Source: Flavobacterium frigidarium DSM 17623 (lineage in GTDB: Bacteria; Bacteroidota; Bacteroidia; Flavobacteriales; Flavobacteriaceae). From it: DNA of 64,000 bases. The position numbers were made by a program, and so were the translations under genes. Shown piece after piece: positions 24,779 through 33,113 of this stretch. The notes under the pieces are model-generated. The model was not told where the DNA came from and searched no databases. It was given only the letters and a program-made list of their open reading frames with translations. The stretch spans positions 62,001-126,000 of the forward strand of contig NZ_AUDO01000007.1 of assembly GCF_000425505.1 (NCBI RefSeq), read 5' to 3'. Numbering within the stretch: the stretch's first letter is position 1; each line of letters begins with the position of its first letter.

Positions 24779-25120
24779 ATGAAAAAACAATCAACCATCG
24801 TTTTAGATTTCTTAGGAATATCTAGTGCTACACTCTGTCTAGTACATTGTCTCATTTTTCCACTTTTAACAATCCTCCCTTTTGGTTTTGGCAGCAGCCA
24901 CTATATTGATCTCTTTTTTACTGCGATATCACTTTGCATTGTATTAAAAATCGTTTTTAGCTCCAGTCCGTTACTTGTGAAATTAATTCTTAGCTGTTCA
25001 GTAAGCACTGTAGTTGTAGCTGTCGTCTTAGAATCTTTTTTCTCCATCAACTCTCCTTTGATTTTAATAGGTGGCGTGGGAATGATCACTGGGCATCTAA
25101 TCAATTATAAATCGCATTAA
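24779..25120 (+). CDS. MerC domain inner-membrane protein
   Basis: A 113-residue protein with four hydrophobic helices and the MerC motif CLVHC in the first helix (near residue 19). MerC-type proteins move metal ions across the inner membrane. In this locus (Zur-like repressor, receptor, lipoprotein) zinc is the likely cargo rather than mercury, as no merA or merR is present. Last gene of the zinc locus. Confidence 0.85.
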   Translation: MKKQSTIVLDFLGISSATLCLVHCLIFPLLTILPFGFGSSHYIDLFFTAISLCIVLKIVFSSSPLLVKLILSCSVSTVVVAVVLESFFSINSPLILIGGVGMITGHLINYKSH

Positions 25121-25474
25121 AGATTTAAGGAATTCTACTATTTTCCTTCGAATGGAAAATGTAAAATAGTTAATAGTTATTTCGCTATTCAAAAACAGTT
25201 GTATTATTGTAGCAGTCGTAAACTCGAGAATAAGATTTAAATTTAGATAAATTAAAACAGCAGCAGATTAAATCCATTTTTATCGTATCAATCTTTGGCA
25301 AAAAATGTAACCATTAAAAACCGAAAATAACTAACATCCTTTAAGAACTCATTCTGAGAAACAAGAATGCGTTACCACTTTCTTCACTTCCATAAAAATC
25401 ATCTAATTGGTTATCTCTTGAAATTAGAGTTTAATTTGTAGTCCATTCGCAGATATTCTTTTTAAATTTGCATT
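25121..25474. other. Intergenic region with a -7 element
   Basis: About 350 AT-rich bases without an open frame worth calling. The only clear signal is TAAATTTG at 25463-25470, only four bases before the GTG of the next gene; a TTG at 25436-25438 is 24 bases upstream of it. Confidence 0.5.
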
Positions 25475-25798
25475 GTGAAAATCTGGATAACTCTTTTATC
25501 GTTTTTTGTACTGTTGCTTTCAACGGTACCTTGCACTGCGCTTCCGTCTGCTTCAAAATGTTCGCTGGAAAAAGAATGCGAGAGCCAGTCGCATGATTGC
25601 GGTAATGATTGCTCAGGGAAATGTTCGCCTTTTTACTCCTGTGGTGGCTGCATAGGCTTCACTACGATGACAACTTCTGCTCTTATAAATGAAAAAGCAT
25701 TATTAATTAGCACCAAAACAGTTAAAACTACGGCCTACAACAAATTTGGTAACTCGGCATTTATTTTTAAAATTTGGCAACCGCCTAAAATTTCTTAA
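25475..25798 (+). CDS. DUF6660-type Cys-rich exported protein
   Basis: A 107-residue protein from a GTG. It has a signal peptide (MKIWITLLSFFVLLLSTVPC), then a cysteine cluster (CSLEKECESQSHDCGNDC, SGKCSPFYSCGGCIGF) and the C-terminal end FIFKIWQPPKIS, the pattern of DUF6660 proteins that precede TonB receptors. Metal binding, possibly copper or iron, is likely. The promoter -7 box ends four bases before the GTG, so the transcript may be leaderless. Confidence 0.72.
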   Translation: MKIWITLLSFFVLLLSTVPCTALPSASKCSLEKECESQSHDCGNDCSGKCSPFYSCGGCIGFTTMTTSALINEKALLISTKTVKTTAYNKFGNSAFIFKIWQPPKIS

Positions 25799-25870
25799 TA
25801 CTTATACTTTTCAATAGCCGTGATTTCAAGATCGCGAGCATCATAATGTATTCATATTAAGAAATAAAAA

Positions 25871-28039
25871 ATGTTTAAATATATTTTACTACTTGTGGCA
25901 ATAACAACTATTGGCACAGCACAGGCGCAGTATACCCTTAAACTTAGTGTTAAAGACATTGATACTAATTTGCCACTAAATGCGGTTACCGCCACTATAC
26001 AATCACAGTCACTAACTGTTTATTCTAATGCTGAAGGAATAATTACTTTCGAAAATTTACCTGAAGCAATGTACGCACTAACTTTTCAACTGGAAGGATA
26101 TGAGCTAGAAAAAAACACAATTAATGTTCCCCTTAAAACTGCAGAACTAACAATTTACATGAAAAGTACTGCCGAGGAAATGGACGAAATTTTCATCACT
26201 TCAACCAGAGGGACGAGAACAATAAGCAATATTCCCACCCGTGTTGAATTTATTGCTGGTGAGGAATTGGAGGAAAAAGCCAACATGAAGCCCGGAGACA
26301 TTCGTATGATGCTTAATGAAAGTACCGGAATACAAACACAGCAAACTTCGGCAACTTCTGGGAATTCTTCTATTCGAATACAAGGATTAGATGGTCGCTA
26401 TACCCAAATTTTAAAGGATGGTTTTCCAGTATATTCTGGAGCTTCAAGCGGTCTTGGTTTACTACAAACACCTCCTTTAGATTTAAAGCAAGTCGAAATA
26501 ATTAAAGGTTCTGCCTCTACTTTATATGGTGGTGGTGCTATCGCTGGATTAGTTAATTTAGTTTCAAAAACCCCAACAAAGGAAAGAGAACTACGTTTTT
26601 TACTTAACGGAACTTCTGCAGGAGGTCTCGATGTTAACGGGTTTTATTCTCAGCGTTTTAATAAAGTAGGTTTCACAGTCTTTGCCTCTCACGATAGAAA
26701 CGCAGCCTACGACCCTTCAGATAATAGACTAACAGCAATCCCTAAATTTGAACGCTTCAATTTTAATCCAAAGCTGTTTCTTTATCTAAATGATAATACC
26801 GAACTGAACTTTGGTGTAAACACCGTTTTTGAGGATCGTATCGGTGGAAATATTGATTATATAAAAAATGAAAGTGCCTTCCCTGATAGCTATTTCGAAA
26901 AAAATAAAACCAAAAGATTGAGTTCGCAATTTACGCTTTCACATAAAATAAATGAAAGAGAATCGCTAACTGTTAAGAACAGCATTAACAATTTTAGTCG
27001 AGTAATTACAGTTCCTGATTATGTTTTTGATGGCGTGCAAACGAGTACTTTCTCTGAAATCACCTATGCAAATAATGGTCCGTTATCTCAGTGGGTGGCG
27101 GGAGCAAATTTATATACTGACGAGTTTAAAGAAGATAATTCTAGTGCAGCTCCCTTGAGAGATTATAACCAAATAACCTATGGTGTATTTGCTCAAAATA
27201 CGGTAAAAGCAACGGATTGGTTGGATCTTGAAACAGGGATTAGAGGAGATTACGTTCATGAATATGGGTTTTCGTTCTTGCCTCGTTTATCGGCTTTGTT
27301 CAAAATAAGTCCGCAACTTAGCTCCCGTTTAGGTGGTGGTTTGGGTTACAAAACACCTACAATTTTTACTGAGGAGAGTGAATCTATTCAATATCAAAAC
27401 GTCCTTCCTATTAGTAGCGATTTCAATAAACTGGAAAAAAGTTACGGTTTTAACTTTGATGTGAATTACAAAACCCAACTTTCTGAAGCCATTTCGTTTT
27501 CAGTAAATCAATTGTTCTTTTATACTAAAGTCAATGACCCTTTGATTTTAACGCCTCTCGCAAATGATAGTTTTCAGTTTATAAATGTTAACGGAAACCT
27601 AAGCACACGAGGAGCCGAAACCAATCTTAAATTTGGTTACGAAGATTTCAAATTATTCATTGGATATACATTTACTGACGCTACAGTAGAAAACAACGGC
27701 ATCACATCTCAAAATCCTTTAACAGTAAAACACCGACTCAACAATGTGTTGATGTATGAAGTAGAGGATAAATGGAAAATAGGTTTAGAAGCATATTATT
27801 ACAGTCCGCAACAATTAACTGATGGGGCTACGGGCCGTGATTATTGGATTTTTGGTGTCATGATTGAGAAATTATGGGAGAACTTTTCTATCTATTCTAA
27901 CTTTGAAAACTTCACCGATACGCGACAAACTAGATTTGGCAGCATCTATACAGGCTCTTTATCAAATCCAGTTTTTAAAGACATTTTTGCACCACTTGAT
28001 GGCTTCGTAGTCAATGCCGGTGTGAAGATCAAAATCTAA
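25871..28039 (+). CDS. TonB-dependent receptor (metal or siderophore type)
   Basis: A 722-residue outer-membrane receptor. A signal peptide ends TAQAQ; a carboxypeptidase-like domain covers about residues 22-100 (LSVKDIDTNLPLNAVTATIQ); the plug follows (IFITSTRGTRTISNIPTRVEFIAGEELEE, RIQGLDGRYTQILKDGFPVY, VEIIKGSASTLYGGGAIAGLVN); the barrel ends VVNAGVKIKI. Outer-membrane metal or siderophore receptors share this plug. With the Cys-rich DUF6660 protein upstream, copper or iron is a reasonable guess. Confidence 0.9.
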   Translation: MFKYILLLVAITTIGTAQAQYTLKLSVKDIDTNLPLNAVTATIQSQSLTVYSNAEGIITFENLPEAMYALTFQLEGYELEKNTINVPLKTAELTIYMKSTAEEMDEIFITSTRGTRTISNIPTRVEFIAGEELEEKANMKPGDIRMMLNESTGIQTQQTSATSGNSSIRIQGLDGRYTQILKDGFPVYSGASSGLGLLQTPPLDLKQVEIIKGSASTLYGGGAIAGLVNLVSKTPTKERELRFLLNGTSAGGLDVNGFYSQRFNKVGFTVFASHDRNAAYDPSDNRLTAIPKFERFNFNPKLFLYLNDNTELNFGVNTVFEDRIGGNIDYIKNESAFPDSYFEKNKTKRLSSQFTLSHKINERESLTVKNSINNFSRVITVPDYVFDGVQTSTFSEITYANNGPLSQWVAGANLYTDEFKEDNSSAAPLRDYNQITYGVFAQNTVKATDWLDLETGIRGDYVHEYGFSFLPRLSALFKISPQLSSRLGGGLGYKTPTIFTEESESIQYQNVLPISSDFNKLEKSYGFNFDVNYKTQLSEAISFSVNQLFFYTKVNDPLILTPLANDSFQFINVNGNLSTRGAETNLKFGYEDFKLFIGYTFTDATVENNGITSQNPLTVKHRLNNVLMYEVEDKWKIGLEAYYYSPQQLTDGATGRDYWIFGVMIEKLWENFSIYSNFENFTDTRQTRFGSIYTGSLSNPVFKDIFAPLDGFVVNAGVKIKI

Positions 28040-28065
28040 AATTTGATAGTACACGATATCATTAA

Positions 28066-28100
28066 AAAACCTCCTACATCTCATGATATAGGAGGTTTTC
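28066..28100 (+). terminator. Rho-independent terminator
   Basis: Stem AAAACCTCCTA / TAGGAGGTTTT, followed by TCTATTTTTT. Confidence 0.85.
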
Positions 28101-28147
28101 TATTTTTTAGGAGCAGAATGTTCAAGTAATTAATGAAAATCCCCTCC

Positions 28148-28211
28148 TGCTCTACGCTATATCTCTTCGTCCCGAAATGTCGGGACTGCGAGGATGCCGC
28201 TTCGATCAGGG
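28148..28211. repeat. Flavobacterial REP-like intergenic element
   Basis: Core dyad GTCCCGA / TCGGGAC (28169-28186) flanked by CTACGCTATATCTCTTC and GCGAGGATGCCGCTTCGATC. Read on the minus strand it resembles the element at 16933-16993 (GAAGCGGCATCCTCGCAGTC against GAAGGCGATATCCTTGTAGTC). Confidence 0.65.
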
Positions 28212-28268
28212 CTATAAAGTGTGATCGCTTTTCATAATTACATCCTCAGCTGAATTTGGAAATAGCGT

Positions 28269-29378
28269 TTATAGTAAAGTAAGTAGGTATCCTAATAATG
28301 CACCTCCAATCACAATAAATGCACTGTTCATTTTCTTAAAAACAAAAACAACTAGCAAACTTACTACAGCGATAAAAAGGGTTCTCCAATCAGTTATGGC
28401 TTCTTTTCCCATACTTATACACACCGAAACGATTACCGCTACCGCGGCTACATTGACAGCATCTAAAAAAGCTGAAAACATTTTTGAATTTCGCATTTTA
28501 GGAACAAACGGATTTAAAAGAGCGACAAATAAAAACGATGGTAAAAAAATTCCTATTGTAGCAGCTATTGCTCCCCAAAAACCGCCCAACTGCCAACCTA
28601 TAAAAGTAGCGGTAGATAAGACTGGTCCTGGTGTAAATTGTCCTATTGCCACTGCATCAATTAATTCTTGCTTGCTTAATATACCTGTAGCCACTAACTC
28701 AGCATCTAGAAATGCAAATAAAACATAACCACTCCCATACAGTAAGGCACCAACTTTAAAAAAGCTCCATAATATATTGAGGGTGCTCGGCGTAATTACC
28801 ATTTGTAAAACTAGCACGGGTGCGAAACTTTTTAAGGACTGTCGAGAATTACTTGTCAAGTAAAAGATCAATCCAGCAAAGCCACAAACAAATAATGCAA
28901 TAATTTCGCTTACTCCACATATACATGCAAGCAGTGTGAGTCCGCCTAACAATCCAAGTGTTCGATTTTTAATTGCTTTCTTACCCAAGGCATATACAGC
29001 CCCTAGAATGATTGCGATCACTGCAGGTTTGATTCCGTAAATAAATGGTTCCACTTTAGGTAACTGACCATATTGCTGATACAGCCATGCAAAAACCATC
29101 GTGATAACTACTGCAGGAAACACAAAACAAGCGCCCGCAACGATCAACCCTTTCCAACCCGCTCTTTCATGTCCGCAATGCATCGTCATTTCTGTAGAAT
29201 TGGGACCGGGAATTAAATTAGTGGCTCCCACTAAATCCAGAAAATGCTGTTGTGTCATCCAATTTCTTTTCTTCACCACCTCGTCTTCCATCATAGCGAT
29301 GTGAGCAGCAGGTCCACCAAAAGCAATGCTTCCCAGTTTAAAAAAAAGTAGTGCGACCTCTTTTAATTTATCATTCAT
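28269..29378 (-). CDS. chrA: Chromate transporter family protein
   Basis: A 369-residue inner-membrane protein made of two homologous halves, each with the CHR motif: FFKLGSIAFGGPAAHIAMME with GPNSTEMTMHCG in the first half, and FFKVGALLYGSGYVLFAFLD with IGQFTPGPVLSTATFIGW in the second. ChrA exports chromate; many homologues have unproven substrates. It stands alone between a REP-like element and the DUF6122 gene. Confidence 0.9.
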   Translation of the reverse strand: MNDKLKEVALLFFKLGSIAFGGPAAHIAMMEDEVVKKRNWMTQQHFLDLVGATNLIPGPNSTEMTMHCGHERAGWKGLIVAGACFVFPAVVITMVFAWLYQQYGQLPKVEPFIYGIKPAVIAIILGAVYALGKKAIKNRTLGLLGGLTLLACICGVSEIIALFVCGFAGLIFYLTSNSRQSLKSFAPVLVLQMVITPSTLNILWSFFKVGALLYGSGYVLFAFLDAELVATGILSKQELIDAVAIGQFTPGPVLSTATFIGWQLGGFWGAIAATIGIFLPSFLFVALLNPFVPKMRNSKMFSAFLDAVNVAAVAVIVSVCISMGKEAITDWRTLFIAVVSLLVVFVFKKMNSAFIVIGGALLGYLLTLL

Positions 29379-29506
29379 TTTTTTGAGAATATTTTATCTT
29401 TCAACTTTTTTAAACATTATACTTTTTGCAAATAGGCTTGAAAATTTTATACGATGTTATAAAACACGGTTTACAATAAATGCAACTTTATGTTACTTCT
29501 GCTGTT

Positions 29507-29893
29507 TTAAATTCCGATCCATTTAGAGACAGTTGAAAGTAATTCAAAAGCAGGAGCAGTAGCTAAACACGACTTACAATTTATGTACATAATCATACAA
29601 TCAACAAAATCTGTTAGCATGTGAAACAACAAACCAATTCCTATAATTTTAAAAGGCTTTTTCAAAAATAGTAAAACGAAATAGACTACCATAGCATAAT
29701 AGCTGTGCAAAAAATGAAAATTAATACTGCACCTATTGACTTCAAAGATTGGATTTGCAAATAAATGATCCAAGTCAACTATCATAGTAGCTAACAGAAT
29801 AGCATACACTACTTTCCAATCTTTTTTAAAAAAGAAAAAAGCAATAAAAAAAGGGAATACAAGATGCAAAAAGTAGTGTGTAAATGTCTGCAT
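29507..29893 (-). CDS. DUF6122 family membrane protein
   Basis: A 128-residue membrane protein with about four helices. It keeps His and Asp at helix ends (THYFLHLVFPFF, MIVDLDHLFANP, FHFLHSYYAM, FHMLTDFVDCMM-like), the pattern of small membrane-bound metal-dependent hydrolase-like proteins annotated DUF6122 in flavobacteria. Function unknown. Confidence 0.8.
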   Translation of the reverse strand: MQTFTHYFLHLVFPFFIAFFFFKKDWKVVYAILLATMIVDLDHLFANPIFEVNRCSINFHFLHSYYAMVVYFVLLFLKKPFKIIGIGLLFHMLTDFVDCMIMYINCKSCLATAPAFELLSTVSKWIGI

Positions 29894-30117
29894 AGTTTGT
29901 AAAAATGTAATTTTAGAATTTGCAAAGAGTCTTGCAAAAGCAGATGTGAAAGGTCAGATTTTTTAAATTGATACACAAGTCTACAACATATAAATCATAT
30001 TCCTATTGCGCTTTTTACCATTAGCTCACACTGATAAAACCGAAAATTCGCAAATTTAATACCATTTAATTGACAGTAACTATTTGTACCCTTAAATATT
30101 AATGGAGCAAAACCATC

Positions 30118-31030
30118 TTAACCCCAATCTTGTCTTTCTGACGAAGGAAGAATCTCTAAACAAGAAACGCTACAAACTATTTCCGCAACATATAGACTAA
30201 CTGATATCTGCGCAGAATGCAATTCTGCGTTAACAATTGAACATAATCATTGATAATATGCGATTAAAACCCAACCTAACCCCAATCTTGTCTTTCTGAC
30301 GAAGGAAGAATCTCTAAACAAGAAACGCTACAAACTATTTCCGCAACATAAAGACTAACTGATATCTGCGCAGAATGCAATTCTGCGTTAACAATTGAAC
30401 ATAATCATTGATAATATGCGATTAAAACCCAACCTAACCCCAATCTTGTCTTTCTGACGAAGGAAGAATCTCTAAACAAGAAACTCGACAAACTATTTCG
30501 GCAATATACTTACTCACTGATATCGGCACAGAATGCAATTCTGCGCTAACGATTGTACATAATCATTGATAACTACACTGGCAAAAACCCAACCTAGCCC
30601 CAATCTTGTCTTTCTGACGAAGGAAGAATCTCTCAACAAGAAACTCTACAAACTATTTCCGCAACATAAAGACTAACTGATAACAGCGCAGAATGCAATT
30701 CTGCGTTAACAATTGAACATAATCATTGATAATATGCGATTAAAACCCTACCTAACCCCAATCTTGTCTTTCTGACGAAGGAAGAATCTCTCAACAAGAA
30801 ACTCTACAAACTATTTCCGCAACATAAAGACTAACTGATAACAGCGCAGAATGCAATTCTGCGTTAACAATTGAACATAATCATTGATAATATGCGATTA
30901 AAACCCTACCTAACCCCAATCTTGTCTTTCTGACGAAGGAAGAATCTCTAAACAAGAAGCTACACAAAATAATTCCGCAATATATAGACTCATAGATGTC
31001 AGCACAGAATGCAATTCTGCGCTAACGATT
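30118..31030. repeat. Six-unit tandem array of a 158-bp repeat
   Basis: Units start (CCCCAATCTTGTC) at 30122, 30280, 30438, 30598, 30756 and 30914: spacing 158, 158, 160, 158, 158. Each unit holds CTGACGAAGGAAGAATCTC and the palindrome CAGAAT-GCA-ATTCTG. Units 1, 2, 4 and 5 are one type (GCGTTAACAATTGAAC after the palindrome); units 3 and 6 are a second type (GCACAGAATGC, then GCGCTAACGATT). The array therefore reads A-A-B-A'-A'-B', a duplicated trimer. No coding frame runs through it. Confidence 0.93.
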
Positions 31031-31118
31031 TGTAAATTAAAAAACCACCAACCCACAAACAAATAATTTGTGAATTAGCGGTTTAAAAATATATAATTGT
31101 TTTATAACTTCTCGACCA

Positions 31119-31877
31119 TTACAAATAACGATCGGCCCAAGTAGCGATGATATTCCCTACATAAGCTGAGTCTTTTTTATCTGACAGTAGATGGTCAGCT
31201 CCGTTTAAAGAAATGAAACTTTTAGGATGTCTTGCGTCTTTATAAATTTCAGCGGCATTATCAATACTCACTGTCATGTCTTGAGGGGAATGCATGATTA
31301 AAATCGAACTTCTATACTCATCTAAAATGTGCTTAATATTTTGGTCTTGAATATCTTCCAAGAATTGCTTTTGGATAGTAAAATCACGTCCGCCAATAGA
31401 GACTAATGCCTTACCTGAACTATTGATTTCGTCAAAACTACTTTTAAATAAATGCGATACGTGCTCCGGATTAGAGGGCGCACCAATAGTCACAATGGCT
31501 TTTACTGATGGGATTTTTGCGGAGGCGGCAAGAACTGCTGCTCCTCCTAATGAATGTCCAATCAATAATTTTGGTGCTTGATAGTTGTCACTTAAATATT
31601 GCGCAGCACTATGCAAATCCTGAACATTAGAGGAGAAATTTGTATGTTCAAAATCTCCATCGCTTTCTCCTAACCCAGTAAAATCAAAGCGCATGACAGC
31701 AATATTTTTTTCGATTAATGTCTTGGCGATTGTTCGCACTGCCGTCAAGTTTTTATTACAGGTAAAACAATGTGCAAATAGTGCAAATGCTTTGGGTTCA
31801 CCATTTTCAGGTAGCTCTAATCTTGCAGCTAAATCCTGTCCTTGTGCGTTCTTGAATGTTATTTTTTGTGAAATCAT
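31119..31877 (-). CDS. Alpha/beta hydrolase
   Basis: A 252-residue alpha/beta hydrolase with HCFTCNKNL near residue 35 (oxyanion loop region), the nucleophile elbow GHSLGG near residue 108, an Asp in HSPQDMTV near residue 198 and the His of NGADHLL near residue 228. The substrate is unknown. Its ATG overlaps the end of the HD-PycTM gene by four bases (31874-31877), so it belongs to the same operon. Confidence 0.88.
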   Translation of the reverse strand: MISQKITFKNAQGQDLAARLELPENGEPKAFALFAHCFTCNKNLTAVRTIAKTLIEKNIAVMRFDFTGLGESDGDFEHTNFSSNVQDLHSAAQYLSDNYQAPKLLIGHSLGGAAVLAASAKIPSVKAIVTIGAPSNPEHVSHLFKSSFDEINSSGKALVSIGGRDFTIQKQFLEDIQDQNIKHILDEYRSSILIMHSPQDMTVSIDNAAEIYKDARHPKSFISLNGADHLLSDKKDSAYVGNIIATWADRYL

Positions 31878-33103
31878 ATTGCGTTACTTAAAAATTTATA
31901 AGAAATAAAAAATGCGATGACCGAGATGATAATACCAATAATAAAGACGTTGTAATTTAAACGCAGCATACGGTATTTTCGATCTAAAACTTTACCTAGA
32001 AGGTACAAATCTTTTGTCATTGCCGAAAATAAATAATCTTTATCGTCAGCAATGTCTTTTAAACTATCCTCAAAATCGTCTAATTCCATTTTGTGAAAAT
32101 TTCCAAAGAACATGAGGTTTACCTTTTTCTTCACGACATCTTCTTTTGTGAATTTACCTGATGTAACGCTAGGACGTGTTACAATCACTGATAAAATTAT
32201 AGAAATAACACTGAAGGACACAAAAATCATAGTGGGATACAGTAGATAAACATTCTCTGAATCCTCAAATTTTGGAATTAATTTTGAAAGCGAAATCGAA
32301 AGTATAATGGCATTGACTGATAGTAAAATATTTGCTTTTCTATCAGCAATATAACTTAGCTTTAAATGATTAGAGGACATGACTTTAAATAATATTTCGG
32401 CGCTTTTGTCAAGTTTACTTTCCTTAGAACTATCTTGTTCTTTCTTCTCTTTTTTATCAGCTTCTTTCTTATCGCCTTTTTTGTTGTCTTGTCTATTTTC
32501 TGCTTTCTTGTTGTTTTTTTTGAGCTCCTTATGTAGTTCGACTAAATTGTTATTTTTAGCAAACGTCCAATTGACATTGGCATATTTAGTATAAAATCGA
32601 TGAGAATTAAAAATGGCAATGTTTTGTTCGAGCCATTCTTTATCAGTGTAAACACCACAATCATTATACTCAAATTCCAAACGCAATTGTTCTGACAATT
32701 TAGTGTAATCAGCCGAAGCCATGTGCGCAAAATCAGCATCACAAAGCACTTTCTCAAGCAAGGTTCCTGGGATTTCATGTAATTTTGTAGCATTAATACA
32801 TTCTAGAACCGCACTCAATTTTTCTGCAGGATAATTCTCCTTCATTAAAAAATCGGCAGCGATCGTTATACTATGCTCTTCGTGCTTGGCTTTATCAACT
32901 GCGTACCCAAGATCATGGAACCAAGACGCGAGCAGTACAACTTCTTGTTCGTCCTTAGATATATTTTCCGCCTGAATGATTTCTGTAACTTTCGAAACCA
33001 CAAATTGCGTGTGGTTATAATTATGATAGATGAAAGTTGATTTTAAATTTTCATTGAGGTAATTTAATACGAAGGTCTCGGCTTTTTTGAGAATTGTCTC
33101 CAT
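31874..33103 (-). CDS. HD phosphohydrolase fused to a Pycsar effector membrane domain
   Basis: A 409-residue two-part protein. Residues 1-185 form an HD domain: H27/H31, HD at 63-64 (WFHDLGY), H74/H77 and CDAD at 121-124 are in metal-binding order. Residues 190-232 are a highly charged Lys/Glu linker. Residues 235-409 match the Pycsar effector domain (DUF5706): SSNHLKLSYIADRKANILLS, then helices at about 258-275, 287-308 and 386-404. Pycsar effectors bind cCMP or cUMP and damage the membrane. Here a nucleotide-hydrolysing HD domain is on the same chain, and a cyclase-like gene ends 10 bases upstream. Confidence 0.85.
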   Translation of the reverse strand: METILKKAETFVLNYLNENLKSTFIYHNYNHTQFVVSKVTEIIQAENISKDEQEVVLLASWFHDLGYAVDKAKHEEHSITIAADFLMKENYPAEKLSAVLECINATKLHEIPGTLLEKVLCDADFAHMASADYTKLSEQLRLEFEYNDCGVYTDKEWLEQNIAIFNSHRFYTKYANVNWTFAKNNNLVELHKELKKNNKKAENRQDNKKGDKKEADKKEKKEQDSSKESKLDKSAEILFKVMSSNHLKLSYIADRKANILLSVNAIILSISLSKLIPKFEDSENVYLLYPTMIFVSFSVISIILSVIVTRPSVTSGKFTKEDVVKKKVNLMFFGNFHKMELDDFEDSLKDIADDKDYLFSAMTKDLYLLGKVLDRKYRMLRLNYNVFIIGIIISVIAFFISYKFLSNAI

Positions 33104-33113
33104 TATTAGGTAT

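Noticed and set aside
24779..25120. Mercury resistance locus because of MerC
   Set aside because: No merA, merR, merT or merP; the neighbours and dyads point to zinc uptake.
30118..31030. The repeat array as a CRISPR array
   Set aside because: Repeats are 158 bp and touch each other; there are no unique spacers of even length and no cas genes nearby.
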